Made by a program: the position numbers and the translations under genes. The notes below the pieces were generated by a model. It was not told where the DNA came from and searched no databases. It saw nothing but the letters and a program-made list of their open reading frames with translations. A stretch of 64,000 nt of DNA from Candidatus Desulfovibrio gallistercoris (GTDB lineage Bacteria > Desulfobacterota > Desulfovibrionia > Desulfovibrionales > Desulfovibrionaceae): assembly GCA_019118745.1 (NCBI GenBank), contig DWYJ01000017.1:46613-110612 (forward strand), written 5' to 3'. Of the stretch, positions 1-8,207 are shown piece by piece (the stretch's first letter is position 1; each line of letters starts with the position of its first letter).

Positions 1-45
1 ACATGCCCGTGCCGCTGTCCCGGACGACCGGGAGAGGAGGAAAAC

Positions 46-531
46 ATGCCGCAAGGGCTCATTCTGGGATTTTGCCGTTTGTGGAAAGCCGGGCTTTCGC
101 CCATCATGCCGGGGACCTGCGGTACGGCGGTAGCCTGCCTGCTGGCGCCGTGGCTCTTTTTGCCCCTGTCGCCGTGGGGGCGCATAGCGCTGCTTGTGCT
201 CCTCTTCGTGCTGGGGGGGCTTGCCGCCTCCCGTGCGGAGGTGCTGCTGGGGCGCAGCGATCCCGACGAGGTGGTCATCGACGAGCTGGTGGGGGTATGG
301 CTGGTGCTGCTGCCCTTTGCCTATGAGGCGAAGGGCTTCCCGTGGCCGCTGCTGCTCGTGGCCTTTATCCTTTTCCGCATCTTCGACATAGCCAAGCCCG
401 GCCCTGTCCGCGCCGCGGAGCGCTGGCTGCCCGGCGGCTGGGGCGTGATGCTGGACGACGTGGTGGCCGGCTTCCTGGCCATGCTTTGCCTGTGCGTGCT
501 GTACGGCTTCGCGGGCGACAGTCTTCTGTAG
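46..531 (+). CDS. pgpA: Phosphatidylglycerophosphatase A
   Basis: Dephosphorylates phosphatidylglycerol phosphate to phosphatidylglycerol in the inner membrane, the last step of PG synthesis. The 161-residue protein has the family landmarks: PGTCGT near residues 22-27, an acidic DPDEVVIDE stretch at 72-80, FDIAKPGP at 113-120 and DDVVAG at 137-142, among several hydrophobic segments. Length is normal for the family. The ATG follows AGGAGG at a spacing of five bases. A strong terminator lies about 70 bases after the stop. The gene upstream is cut by the window edge; the first 45 bases do not identify it. Confidence 0.93.
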   Translation: MPQGLILGFCRLWKAGLSPIMPGTCGTAVACLLAPWLFLPLSPWGRIALLVLLFVLGGLAASRAEVLLGRSDPDEVVIDELVGVWLVLLPFAYEAKGFPWPLLLVAFILFRIFDIAKPGPVRAAERWLPGGWGVMLDDVVAGFLAMLCLCVLYGFAGDSLL

Positions 532-602
532 GGCGGCACGCTGCGCAGCCGCCTGGCGTTTTGTCTTTTCCAACGGTAAAACGCTGCCGCGCAGGAAAGG
601 AA

Positions 603-636
603 ACGGGCCATCATTGCTGATGGCCCGTCGTTTTTT
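603..636 (+). terminator. Rho-independent terminator of pgpA
   Basis: An 11-bp perfect stem (ACGGGCCATCA / TGATGGCCCGT) with a 4-base loop is followed after two bases by six T. It sits just downstream of pgpA on the plus strand. Confidence 0.85.
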
Positions 637-651
637 GGCGTATCGTGACGC

Positions 652-713
652 GGAGCATTTCCCGTTTGGAGCGCTTTGCGTTTCAAATCGTCCTTTCCAA
701 GGACAAACGCGCT
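652..713 (+). repeat. MITE-like dispersed repeat, short internally deleted copy (R1)
   Basis: Starts GGAGCATTTCCCGTTTGGA and ends CCAAGGACAAACGCGCTA, so both termini of the family are present but the roughly 85-bp middle is missing. It lies between pgpA and the 3' end of the Lys-rich protein gene on the opposite strand. Related copies are at 5663, 13541, 26054, 36355, 37448 and 54848. Confidence 0.6.
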
Positions 714-1890
714 ATTGCCGGGGCGCCGCCTGGGTATCGTCTTCGGCCGCGTCGGGGGCTTGCGGATCAAAATCGATGACGCGCCCCTGCAACCAGACGT
801 AGGCGTCGATCTCGTCGCCGGCCTTGGGTTCGTAGTCCTTCAGCACCATTTTCGAGGCGTAGACCGGCAGGAGCATGGGCTCGCGCTCATCGAAGGGGAA
901 ACGCAGGTACATGAGCGTGATGGGCATCTGCTCCAGGGCGCCCTGCCGCACTTCCTCCACTTCCGCGCGGATCTGGTATTCGCAGAAGCGGCGGCCCGGC
1001 ATGATCATCCGCCGCCCCTTCATGCTCACCTTGAGCGGCGGCACATCCAGCCGTCCCGTACCGGGATGGGCGGCCAGCCAGTCGGCGGCGTAGGCTTCGT
1101 ACTGCGGGCCCTGGGTGATGGTCACGTCGTCCAGCAGGGCCTTGCGCACGGCAAAACACAGACCGGCCAGCGTAAAGGTGTGCGTGATGCCGGGGGTGAG
1201 GTCATCCTTGTCCCGGATATACAGGGGATCAAAAAACCACATGGGGTTCTTCCCCTCGATCATGGACACGGCCACATCGGCGCCGGCCCCGGTTTCCCAG
1301 GGGTGCACGCTCTCCACCGTCAGATCGTTGGGCTGGCCTTCCAGCAGGGGCACGGCGTCGCAGGGACGGAGCTGCCCGCCTTCCTCCTCGGCCCGCATGA
1401 GCACGGAGGCCCGCAGAGCCTCCTCGCGGGGCCAGGCCATGAGGACGTATTCCTTGCCGCTGCGTTTCCACTGCCACGAGGGGCGGGTCCCCCCTTCGTG
1501 CAGGACGGTGCTGATGACCTGCGGCATGAGGGCCGCGGGATTACGGCCAAGCACGACGGCCCAGGCATCGCCCAGTCCTTCGGCATGGGTGCGGTTGGCC
1601 CCGCTGACGATGGCCTGCACCTGCTCCGGCGTGAGTTCGGGATGCTCGGCATCCAGCGGCTGCAACGCTTCCGTTTCCTCGCGTGCAGGCTGGGCCGTTT
1701 CGGGCGACGGGGCGGCCTCGGCTTTTTCGGCCTTTTTGGCCTTCTTGCTCTTGTCGGCCTTCTCGCTCTTCTCCGCCTTGTCGGTCTTTTCCGCGGCGCT
1801 CTTCTTTTCCTTGCCGGGTTTTTCGGCCTTGGGAGCCTTCTTTTTCTTTTCTTCCACGGGCTGCTCAGTATTTTCGCTTTTCTTGGGCAT
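712..1890 (-). CDS. Conserved protein of unknown function with a Lys/Ala/Glu-rich N-terminus
   Basis: I do not recognise this 392-residue protein. Residues 1 to about 75 are a charged low-complexity tail (repeated KADKSEKA and KKAEKAE-like units, probably disordered or coiled). Residues from about 80 to 375 look folded, with no signal peptide or transmembrane helix, so it is probably cytoplasmic. It follows pnp by 79 bases on the same strand and may be the last gene of the truB-rpsO-pnp unit. The basic tail could bind nucleic acid, which is only inference from composition and neighbours. Confidence 0.75.
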   Translation of the reverse strand: MPKKSENTEQPVEEKKKKAPKAEKPGKEKKSAAEKTDKAEKSEKADKSKKAKKAEKAEAAPSPETAQPAREETEALQPLDAEHPELTPEQVQAIVSGANRTHAEGLGDAWAVVLGRNPAALMPQVISTVLHEGGTRPSWQWKRSGKEYVLMAWPREEALRASVLMRAEEEGGQLRPCDAVPLLEGQPNDLTVESVHPWETGAGADVAVSMIEGKNPMWFFDPLYIRDKDDLTPGITHTFTLAGLCFAVRKALLDDVTITQGPQYEAYAADWLAAHPGTGRLDVPPLKVSMKGRRMIMPGRRFCEYQIRAEVEEVRQGALEQMPITLMYLRFPFDEREPMLLPVYASKMVLKDYEPKAGDEIDAYVWLQGRVIDFDPQAPDAAEDDTQAAPRQ

Positions 1891-1969
1891 AGATTTCCCC
1901 GTTCTTTCCGCCTCAGCGAAAGGGGCGCGGAACAGGCCTGCCGTCCCGCGCCGTTATCTGCTCATGGGC

Positions 1970-4207
1970 CTACTGGCCGCGCCGGTCTCCCCGGTCGCCG
2001 CGGCCGCCGCGGCCGTGCCGTTCCCCGCGGTCGCCCCGGTCGCCCCTGTCGCCGCGGCTGCGCTGCGGACGGGCGGTCTCCTCGGGGTTCCAGGGGTGGC
2101 CCTGCTCTTCCAGCAGGACGGCCTTGCGGCTGGCGCGGATACGGTCGCCGTTGATCTCGATGACCTTGACCACCATGTCCTCGCCGATGCGTGCGACGTC
2201 GCCGGGCTGTTCCACGCGGTTCACATCCAGCTGGGAGACGTGCACGAGCGCTTCCACATTGGGCAGCACTTCCACGATGGCGCCGATCTCCATGATCTTC
2301 TTGACCTTGGCGGTGTAGTTCTTGCCCAGTTCGGGCCGCTGGTCATAGTAGCTGATCATCTCGCGGGCCTTGTCCAGCGCGTCGGCCGTGGGGGCGAAGA
2401 TGGACACGCGGCCGGAGTCTTCGATATCCACGGAAGCGCCGGTGGCCGTGGTGATGGCCTTGATGTTCTTGCCGCCGGGGCCGATGACCAGGCGGATGAT
2501 GTCGGGATTGACATAGAGTTCCGCGTGCTGGGGCGCGTAGCGGGAGAGTTCCTTGCGCGGTTCGGCGATGACCTTGGCCATCTCCGCGAGGATGTGCAGG
2601 CGGCCTTCATGGGCCTGCTGCATGGCCTGGCGCATGATCTCCGTGGTCAGGCCGGTGATCTTGATGTCCATCTGGACGCCGGTGACGCCTTCAGCGGTGC
2701 CGGCGATCTTGAAGTCCATATCGCCGAGGGCGTCCTCGTCGCCGAGGATGTCGGTCAGCACGATGAACTTGTCGCCTTCCTTGATGAGGCCCATGGCCAC
2801 GCCGGCCACAGGGGCGCTCACGGGCACGCCCGCGTCCATGAGCGAGAGCGAGCCGCCGCAGACCGCCGCCATGGAGGACGAACCGTTGGATTCCACGGTC
2901 TCGGCCACCACGCGCAGGGTGAAGGGGAAGTCCGCGTCGGCGGGCAGGATGGGCCGCAGGGATTTTTCGGCCAGCGCTCCGTGGCCGATCTCGCGACGGG
3001 AGACGCGCACGGGCTTGACTTCGCCCACGCTGAAGGGCGGGAAGTTGTAATGCAGCATGAAGCGCTTGGTCACGTCGCCGTTCAGGCCGTCCATACGCTG
3101 TTCATCGGTGGAGGAGCCCAGGGTGGTGACCACCAGCGACTTGGTCTCGCCGCGCCGGAAGAGCGCCGAACCGTGGGCGCGGGGCAGCAGGCCGGTCTGG
3201 ATCTGGATGGGGCGCACCGTCTTGGTGTCGCGGCCGTCGATGCGGATGCCCTCATTGACGATGCGGGCGCGGACGATGGTCTTTTCCAGCGCGCCGAGGA
3301 TATCGCCCACTTCGCGCAGTTCTTCGCTCTCGGCCCAGGCCGGATCGGCCTTGAGGGCCTCCATGACCTTGTCCTTCACGTCCTTGCGGGCATCCTTGCG
3401 GGCCATCTTGTCCGGCACGCGCAGGGCGGCCTCGATGCCGGCCTCACGGGCGAGCTCTTCCACGCGGGCCACGAGCACGGGATTGTCCTCGTGGGGCGTG
3501 AAGGGCATCTTTTCCTTGCCGGCCAGTTCGCGCAGCTTGAGCTGCGCGGCGATGAGGGGCTGGATCTCCTTGCGGCCCCATTCCAGCGCGTCGATGATGA
3601 TGTCTTCGGGCACGAAGCGGGCTTCGCCCTCCACCATGGTCAGGGCATCGGCCGAGGCGGCGAAGACGATGTTCAGATCGCTCTTTTCCTGCTCCTCATA
3701 GGTGGGGTTGAGCACGAACTGTCCGTCGATGCGGCCGATGCGGCCACCGGCCACCGGGCCCTCAAAGGGCAGGGGCGAGAGCAGCACCGCGGCCGAAGCG
3801 CCGGTGAGCGCCAGCACGTCGGGCTCGTTTTCCGGATCGGCGGAGATGACGCTGGCCAGCACCTGCACGTCCTCGTTGAGGCCCTTGGGGAAGAGCGGAC
3901 GGATGGGACGGTCGATGAGGCGGGAGACGAGGGTCTCACGCTCGGAGGGGCGGCCGATCTCGCGCCGGAAGAAGCTGCCGGGGATGCGCCCGGCGGCATA
4001 CATCTTTTCGGAATATTCCACGGTCAGCGGGAAAAAGCCTTTGTCGTTCTCCAGCGGCTGCGAGCAGACGGTGACCAGCACCACCGTGCCGCCGCACTGC
4101 ACCCAGACGGCCCCGTGGGCCTGATTGGCCAGGCGTCCGGTCTCGAAGATGATTTCCTTGCCGCCGACCATGGCGGTGACGCGGGTCGGATTGAACATAT
4201 CAGACAT
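1970..4207 (-). CDS. pnp: Polyribonucleotide nucleotidyltransferase (PNPase)
   Basis: 3'-to-5' phosphorolytic exoribonuclease of mRNA decay. The 745-residue protein has two RNase PH-like domains, then a KH domain (VIGPGGKNIKAITTATGAS) and an S1 domain (GKNYTAKVKKIMEIGAIVEVLP). The start at MSDMF matches the family; the frame is open further upstream but that is not needed. It lies 164 bases after rpsO, the classical rpsO-pnp arrangement. After S1 there is an unusual tail of RGD/RGE/RGR repeats of about 30 residues, which probably adds RNA affinity. Confidence 0.97.
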   Translation of the reverse strand: MSDMFNPTRVTAMVGGKEIIFETGRLANQAHGAVWVQCGGTVVLVTVCSQPLENDKGFFPLTVEYSEKMYAAGRIPGSFFRREIGRPSERETLVSRLIDRPIRPLFPKGLNEDVQVLASVISADPENEPDVLALTGASAAVLLSPLPFEGPVAGGRIGRIDGQFVLNPTYEEQEKSDLNIVFAASADALTMVEGEARFVPEDIIIDALEWGRKEIQPLIAAQLKLRELAGKEKMPFTPHEDNPVLVARVEELAREAGIEAALRVPDKMARKDARKDVKDKVMEALKADPAWAESEELREVGDILGALEKTIVRARIVNEGIRIDGRDTKTVRPIQIQTGLLPRAHGSALFRRGETKSLVVTTLGSSTDEQRMDGLNGDVTKRFMLHYNFPPFSVGEVKPVRVSRREIGHGALAEKSLRPILPADADFPFTLRVVAETVESNGSSSMAAVCGGSLSLMDAGVPVSAPVAGVAMGLIKEGDKFIVLTDILGDEDALGDMDFKIAGTAEGVTGVQMDIKITGLTTEIMRQAMQQAHEGRLHILAEMAKVIAEPRKELSRYAPQHAELYVNPDIIRLVIGPGGKNIKAITTATGASVDIEDSGRVSIFAPTADALDKAREMISYYDQRPELGKNYTAKVKKIMEIGAIVEVLPNVEALVHVSQLDVNRVEQPGDVARIGEDMVVKVIEINGDRIRASRKAVLLEEQGHPWNPEETARPQRSRGDRGDRGDRGERHGRGGRGDRGDRRGQ

Positions 4208-4332
4208 GGTATTTCCTTGATGAAGGGGATTCCGCCAAAAACCGGCCTGAACGTTGCGCGCCGGCTTTTCCCGGACCCCCCTTCCTGCGTTGTGCCCCGT
4301 CGCCGGGGCGTTTCCTGCCGCAAAAGGCGGCA

Positions 4333-4357
4333 GGGGGAGCCGCGCCGCGGCTCCCCC
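4333..4357 (-). promoter_or_regulatory. Long GC-rich palindrome in the rpsO-pnp spacer
   Basis: GGGGGAGCCGCG and CGCGGCTCCCCC form a perfect palindrome between rpsO and pnp. In E. coli the same spacer carries RNase III-cleaved hairpins through which PNPase controls its own message. By position this is a candidate for the same role, or it may be a weak terminator after rpsO. No T-run follows directly on the minus strand, which favours processing over termination. Confidence 0.55.
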
Positions 4358-4371
4358 TCCGAAACAATGGA

Positions 4372-4641
4372 TTACTTGCGCAGCCCCAGCTTCTCGATGA
4401 GGGCACGGTAGCGCTGGATATCCTTCTTCTTGAGGTAGTTCAGGATCTTGCGGCGCTGACCCACCAGCTTGAGCAGGCCGGTGCGGGAGTGGAAGTCCTT
4501 CTTGTGCACCTTGAAATGGCCGGTCAGGCCTTCGATGCGGGCGGTCAGCAGGGCCACCTGCACCTCGGGGGAACCGGTGTCCCCTTCGTGTTTGGCGTGA
4601 GCGTCGATAACGGCCTTTTTCTGATTGGCATCCATCACCAC
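4372..4641 (-). CDS. rpsO: 30S ribosomal protein S15
   Basis: Binds 16S rRNA in the platform of the small subunit. The C-terminal part has the S15 signature ([36 protein letters not shown]). I chose the GTG at 4641 (protein begins MVMDANQ). AAGGAG lies seven bases before it, whereas the in-frame ATG at 4635 would be 13 bases away, and the GTG start gives 89 residues, the usual S15 length. It lies between truB and pnp in the conserved order. Confidence 0.95.
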   Translation of the reverse strand: MVMDANQKKAVIDAHAKHEGDTGSPEVQVALLTARIEGLTGHFKVHKKDFHSRTGLLKLVGQRRKILNYLKKKDIQRYRALIEKLGLRK

Positions 4642-4667
4642 AGCAGTTCTCCTTATAAGGAAGAGGG

Positions 4668-5576
4668 TTAGTTCCAAAGCCCCCGCAACACGGCCCAGCA
4701 GTCGCCTTGCGGCAGTTCCCGGCGTTCGGCGAGGGCCAGTTCGCAGCCCGCTTCCATGAGCAGGGCGCGGCAGCCTTCGCCGCGGCAGGGCACCGTCTGC
4801 CCGTTGCGGATGCGCCGCGCCTCGTCCGGCGTGAGATCCACGCGCGGCCAGTGGGGCAGGGCTTCCGCCAGGGGGCGCAGGCCACGGACCATGCACGCCG
4901 GGTCCGCCGTGATGGCGTCCAGCGACACGGCCGCATCCAGGCCGAAGGGGTGGCTGTACTCGCGGGTCAGTTCCGTGAGCACGGCTCCGCACCCAAGTCG
5001 TTTCCCCAAGCTGTGGGCCAGGGAACGTATATAGGTGCCGGAACTGCAGGCGACCCGAAAGCGTACAAGCGGGAGGGCCATTTCCAGCACTTCCGCCTGC
5101 GAAATCTCCATGCGTTTGATCTTGACCGGCGTCTCCACGCCCTTGCGGGCCAGTTTGTAGAGGGGCTGCCCCTCATGCTTGGCCGCCGAGTATGCGGGCA
5201 CTTCCTGCTCCGTCAGCTCCCGCCAGGCGCTGACTTCGGCGCGGACGGCCGCCTCGCTCACATCCTGCCACGGCAGTTCGCGCAGGATCTGTCCCTGGCT
5301 GTCCCAGGTGTCGCTTTCCTGCCCGAGGCGAAGGACGCCGCTGTAGACCTTGCCGCCGTCCGCCAGCAGGTGCGAGGCGATCTTGGTCCCCTGTCCGAGC
5401 AGCACCAGCAGGACGCCGGAAGCCAGCGGGTCAAGGGTGCCGGCGTGGCCGATCTTTTTCTGTCCCAGACGTTTGAGCACCGAAAGGCAACGGGCGGAAG
5501 TGGGACCGGACGGCTTGTCGAGCACCAGCACGCCATGCAGCTGCGGCAGGGCAGGAGAGTTTTGCTTGGTCATCAT
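4668..5576 (-). CDS. truB: tRNA pseudouridine(55) synthase
   Basis: Makes pseudouridine 55 in the T-loop of tRNAs. The 302-residue protein has the catalytic [14 protein letters not shown] motif near residues 38-51 with the nucleophilic Asp, plus [19 protein letters not shown] and [11 protein letters not shown] blocks. The start is one of two adjacent ATG codons (5576 or 5573); the Shine-Dalgarno sequence is weak. It is followed by rpsO and pnp on the same strand. A 224-base gap holding a repeat copy separates it from the HprK/PqqD gene upstream, so it may have its own promoter. Confidence 0.95.
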   Translation of the reverse strand: MMTKQNSPALPQLHGVLVLDKPSGPTSARCLSVLKRLGQKKIGHAGTLDPLASGVLLVLLGQGTKIASHLLADGGKVYSGVLRLGQESDTWDSQGQILRELPWQDVSEAAVRAEVSAWRELTEQEVPAYSAAKHEGQPLYKLARKGVETPVKIKRMEISQAEVLEMALPLVRFRVACSSGTYIRSLAHSLGKRLGCGAVLTELTREYSHPFGLDAAVSLDAITADPACMVRGLRPLAEALPHWPRVDLTPDEARRIRNGQTVPCRGEGCRALLMEAGCELALAERRELPQGDCWAVLRGLWN

Positions 5577-5662
5577 ACGCAATGCACCAATATACCTGTG
5601 ACAGGGCCACAAGTCAAAGCTTTTCCGGCAGAGGAACCGGCTCCATACGACGGGTGCGGGGC

Positions 5663-5785
5663 TAGAGCATTTTGCCTTTGAAAAACAAAATGCGAGGCGG
5701 CGGTGCAGCGCCGTCCGGCCCAAATCAAGTGGAAAAACCGCGTTTTTCCGCGAAGCGCCAAGCGTTCCAAGCGGAAAATGCGCTA
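5663..5785 (-). repeat. MITE-like dispersed repeat (R2)
   Basis: A 123-bp copy bounded by TAGAGCATTTTGCCTTTG and CCAAGCGGAAAATGCGCTA, which are imperfect inverted termini. The interior has the family core (GGCGGCGGTGCAGCGCCG and GGAAAAACCGCGTTTTTCC). It lies in the gap between the HprK/PqqD gene and truB. Orientation is opposite to the copies at 36355 and 37448. Confidence 0.75.
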
Positions 5786-5800
5786 TTCGACGGGGGCCGT

Positions 5801-7174
5801 TCAGGACGTCTCCACCTGTTCGAGGAAACCGGCTGCGCAAAGGCGCTGCCGCAGAGCCGTCACGTCCCGGCGGATACGGGGAAGGCCCGCCTGGGGGAAG
5901 GCTTCGGCCAGCAGGGCGGCCAGTTCCGCATCGCTGCCCGGTTCCTCCCAGAGCTGCCAGAGCGCGCACCCCATACCGTTGAGCCGGAAGACGCGGCCGT
6001 CCCGTCCGGCGGCCTCCTCGTCCCGCGCCAGGAAGCCCCCGGCGGCATCCTGCCGGAAGATGACGCCGGGACGCTGCCGCCAGGCGGCGGGAAGGGCGTC
6101 GGGGGGTCGGCGCACGCCGCGAGCGTGACGGCGGCGAAACGCCCGTGGTGGCCGTACGCCCTCACGCGGCGGGCAAGGCGCGGCAAGGTCGTCTGTCACA
6201 GCCGGGACGACGGGCTGGGGCTGCGGCAGGCCGGGGGAGAAGGCGGCGGCCTGCCAGCCGTCCAGCAGGGCGGCGGCCTCGTCCAGCGTTCGGTAGCGCA
6301 GCACGCGGCAGGGGACGCGCTGGAGCAGGTCGCAGGCCGTGCGCAGGGCAAGGCCGGCCCGGCCGTCCCGCAACAGGAAGCGCAGCAGCAGATCCCGCAT
6401 GTCGTCCTGCCGGGCTTGCGGCAACAGGCCGCAGGCGGCGGCCGGATCTTCCTGTCTGTCCAGGATGACGACGGCATCCACCGGCAGGAGCGTCCCCCAC
6501 GGCAGCATGGGCAGGCGTGCGGGATCGCAGCAAAGATAGTAGTCGTCGCCGCAGGCGGCGTAGGGCGAGGACGGGCCCCGCAGGGGGGCGAGGCTCTCGC
6601 ACTCCGGCAGCGGGAGCCGCAGGCGGGGGGCAAAACCGTAGGAGAAAAGCTCTCCCGCCGGACTCAGCGCCAGCATGTCGTCCCCAAGGCCCTGCCAGCC
6701 GTCCAGCAGCAGACGGGCCATGAGCGCGCTTTTACCTGCCTTGTGCGTGCCGCAGAAGAGGACGGTGCGCCCGTCGCGGACGGCTGCGGCGGCATGGATG
6801 CCCATTTGGCTGGTATGCTGCGTCTCGTAGACGGCGACGAGCTCCACGGCGAGCGTGCAGGCCAGACAGGTCAGGCTCGGTTCAAGGCTGTAGCCCGGCC
6901 GCAACCGGGCTACGGCATCCTGCGGATGGAACGGCGTGAAATCCGTGGCTTCCGGGCTTGCCCCGTGCAGCCGGAAAGCTCCGCCCGCCAGCGGCTCCAC
7001 CAGGAAGCTGGGGGACGTTCCCGTCGCAATGGCCGGGATGTGGTGCGGCCAGCAGCCCAGCACCCGGCGGAGCGCGCGCAGGAGCGCGTCCGTCCCCTCA
7101 GCCGCGCCGGGCAGCAGGCGTACGGGCCCCGGTATCCCCCGGAAGCAGATATCCCGGCTGGTTGCTGTCGGCAT
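5801..7174 (-). CDS. HPr-kinase-like ATPase fused to a PqqD/RRE domain
   Basis: 457 residues. The middle resembles HPr kinase-type P-loop proteins: GIHAAA at about 125, a Walker A GTHKAGKS at 142-149 and LGDDMLAL at 163-170. The last 90 residues look like PqqD, the RiPP precursor recognition element (VFRLNGMGCALWQLWEE, then a DVTALRQRL helix). HprK-like kinases are known to modify serine in some lasso peptides, and PqqD domains bind RiPP leader peptides. No asparagine synthetase or radical SAM partner is present. It starts 18 bases after the stop of a small Tat-leader protein, without a clear ribosome site, so it is probably coupled. The likely job is modification of the two small proteins upstream, by inference only. 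Cytoplasmic. Confidence 0.8.
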   Translation of the reverse strand: MPTATSRDICFRGIPGPVRLLPGAAEGTDALLRALRRVLGCWPHHIPAIATGTSPSFLVEPLAGGAFRLHGASPEATDFTPFHPQDAVARLRPGYSLEPSLTCLACTLAVELVAVYETQHTSQMGIHAAAAVRDGRTVLFCGTHKAGKSALMARLLLDGWQGLGDDMLALSPAGELFSYGFAPRLRLPLPECESLAPLRGPSSPYAACGDDYYLCCDPARLPMLPWGTLLPVDAVVILDRQEDPAAACGLLPQARQDDMRDLLLRFLLRDGRAGLALRTACDLLQRVPCRVLRYRTLDEAAALLDGWQAAAFSPGLPQPQPVVPAVTDDLAAPCPPREGVRPPRAFRRRHARGVRRPPDALPAAWRQRPGVIFRQDAAGGFLARDEEAAGRDGRVFRLNGMGCALWQLWEEPGSDAELAALLAEAFPQAGLPRIRRDVTALRQRLCAAGFLEQVETS

Positions 7175-7192
7175 GCGTGGTCTGACCGTCGG

Positions 7193-7537
7193 TTAATTGG
7201 GACGGAAGCCGCCGCCGTGCGAGGGCGCGGTGCCGCCACGATAGCCTCCGGCTCCACCGGTGGGCCCCTGGTAGCCGCTGGGCGCGGGGCCGCTCTGGTA
7301 GCCGCCGCCGGGATGCCCGTAATAGCTGTGCCGGGACCGCGGGCTGCGATAGGTGCGGCGGGAGCGAGGGCTGCGGTAGGTATGATAGGAATGGGCCTGG
7401 GCCTCGTCCAGCCCCAATAGGGTGGGGGCGGTGTAGGCCATGCCGGCGGCCACAAGGCCAAGCAGGAAGCGGCGGCGGCTGCTGCCGGCGGCCGGTTGCC
7501 GAGTTGCGGTGTTGTCGCGTTGTTGCTGTTGGGACAT
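7193..7537 (-). CDS. Small Tat-leader protein with RS/RSP and Gly-rich tail (candidate substrate 1)
   Basis: 114 residues starting at MSQQQQ; AGGGAG lies seven bases before the ATG. A twin-arginine signal (SRRRFLLGLVAAGMAY) leads into TAPTLLGLDEAQA, with a plausible AxA cleavage site near residue 47. The exported part has RSPRSRRTYRSPRSR repeats, then a Gly/Pro/Tyr-rich end (GGGYQSGPAPSGYQGPTGG). The leader is almost identical to that of the gene at 7708-8157, while the tails differ. Such tails resemble SR-type phosphorylation substrates or RiPP cores. No named family was recognised. Confidence 0.75.
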   Translation of the reverse strand: MSQQQQRDNTATRQPAAGSSRRRFLLGLVAAGMAYTAPTLLGLDEAQAHSYHTYRSPRSRRTYRSPRSRHSYYGHPGGGYQSGPAPSGYQGPTGGAGGYRGGTAPSHGGGFRPN

Positions 7538-7707
7538 GGGCTGACTCCCTGTGCGGCAGCGGCCGGCGCATGCCTCCATGCGCGCTCCGCTGGTATGGTG
7601 TTGAGGACAGCGTTGTGTATACCGCGGGCGGCGTCAGAAAAGCGTCAGCCCGCACGGCGGGCGTTCGGGCGGCAGGCCAGGGAGCCTGCCGCCCGGTTTC
7701 ATGTCAG

Positions 7708-8157
7708 CTACGTGTCGCGGCGCGGGCCGTCCGGCCTTCTGTGATCGCGGTCAAGGCCTTCGAAACGCTTTACGTTCTCGCCTGGCCTGCCGTCACGGCG
7801 GGAAGGCCGCGTCCTGTAGCGGTCACGCGGTTCCGGCCTGCCCGGATGGGGCCCGCCGGGCCGTCTGCTGGGCCGTGTCCGTCCGGGACGGGTGCGGCCG
7901 GGCCGGGTACGGTCGGGACGACGACGGCTGGGGCGCGTGCGTCTGGTCCGGCGGCGGTTGCTGGGCCGGGTCCGCCGGGTGCGACGCCTGTTGGAATGCC
8001 TCTTCCACGGTTCGGCCTCGGCCTCATCCAGCCCCAGCAGGGTGGGGGTGACGTAGGCCAGACCGGCGGCCACGAGGCCCAGCAGGAAACGGCGCCGGTC
8101 AGATGGCGTCCGTTCCGGTTCATCGACAGTGTTCTGCACTCGTTCATGCTCGTTCAT
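7708..8157 (-). CDS. Small Tat-leader protein with Arg/Thr/Pro repeats (candidate substrate 2)
   Basis: 149 residues; AGGAGGG lies four bases before the ATG. The N-terminus carries DRRRFLLGLVAAGLAY followed by VTPTLLGLDEAEA, a near copy of the leader of the next gene. The remainder is extremely basic: SNRRRTRRTRPS occurs twice in tandem, then RTRPGRTRPGRTRPSRR, then a less regular charged end. Export through Tat with cleavage after AEA is the natural reading. It begins 50 bases after the nrnA stop on the same strand. Function unknown; the shared leader and adjacency suggest that both small proteins are handled by the HprK/PqqD protein. Confidence 0.75.
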   Translation of the reverse strand: MNEHERVQNTVDEPERTPSDRRRFLLGLVAAGLAYVTPTLLGLDEAEAEPWKRHSNRRRTRRTRPSNRRRTRRTRPSRRRPDRTRPGRTRPGRTRPSRRPGGPHPGRPEPRDRYRTRPSRRDGRPGENVKRFEGLDRDHRRPDGPRRDT

Positions 8158-8207
8158 GATTCCCTCCTGTCATGGAGCATTGCTGAGCTTTCCTGTCAGC
8201 CATGCTG

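Noticed and set aside
1115..4411. Very long open frame on the plus strand opposite pnp and the Lys-rich gene
   Set aside because: Antisense to well-supported genes; the translation is His/Asp/Gly-rich and resembles no family. GC-rich third positions keep the reverse frame open.
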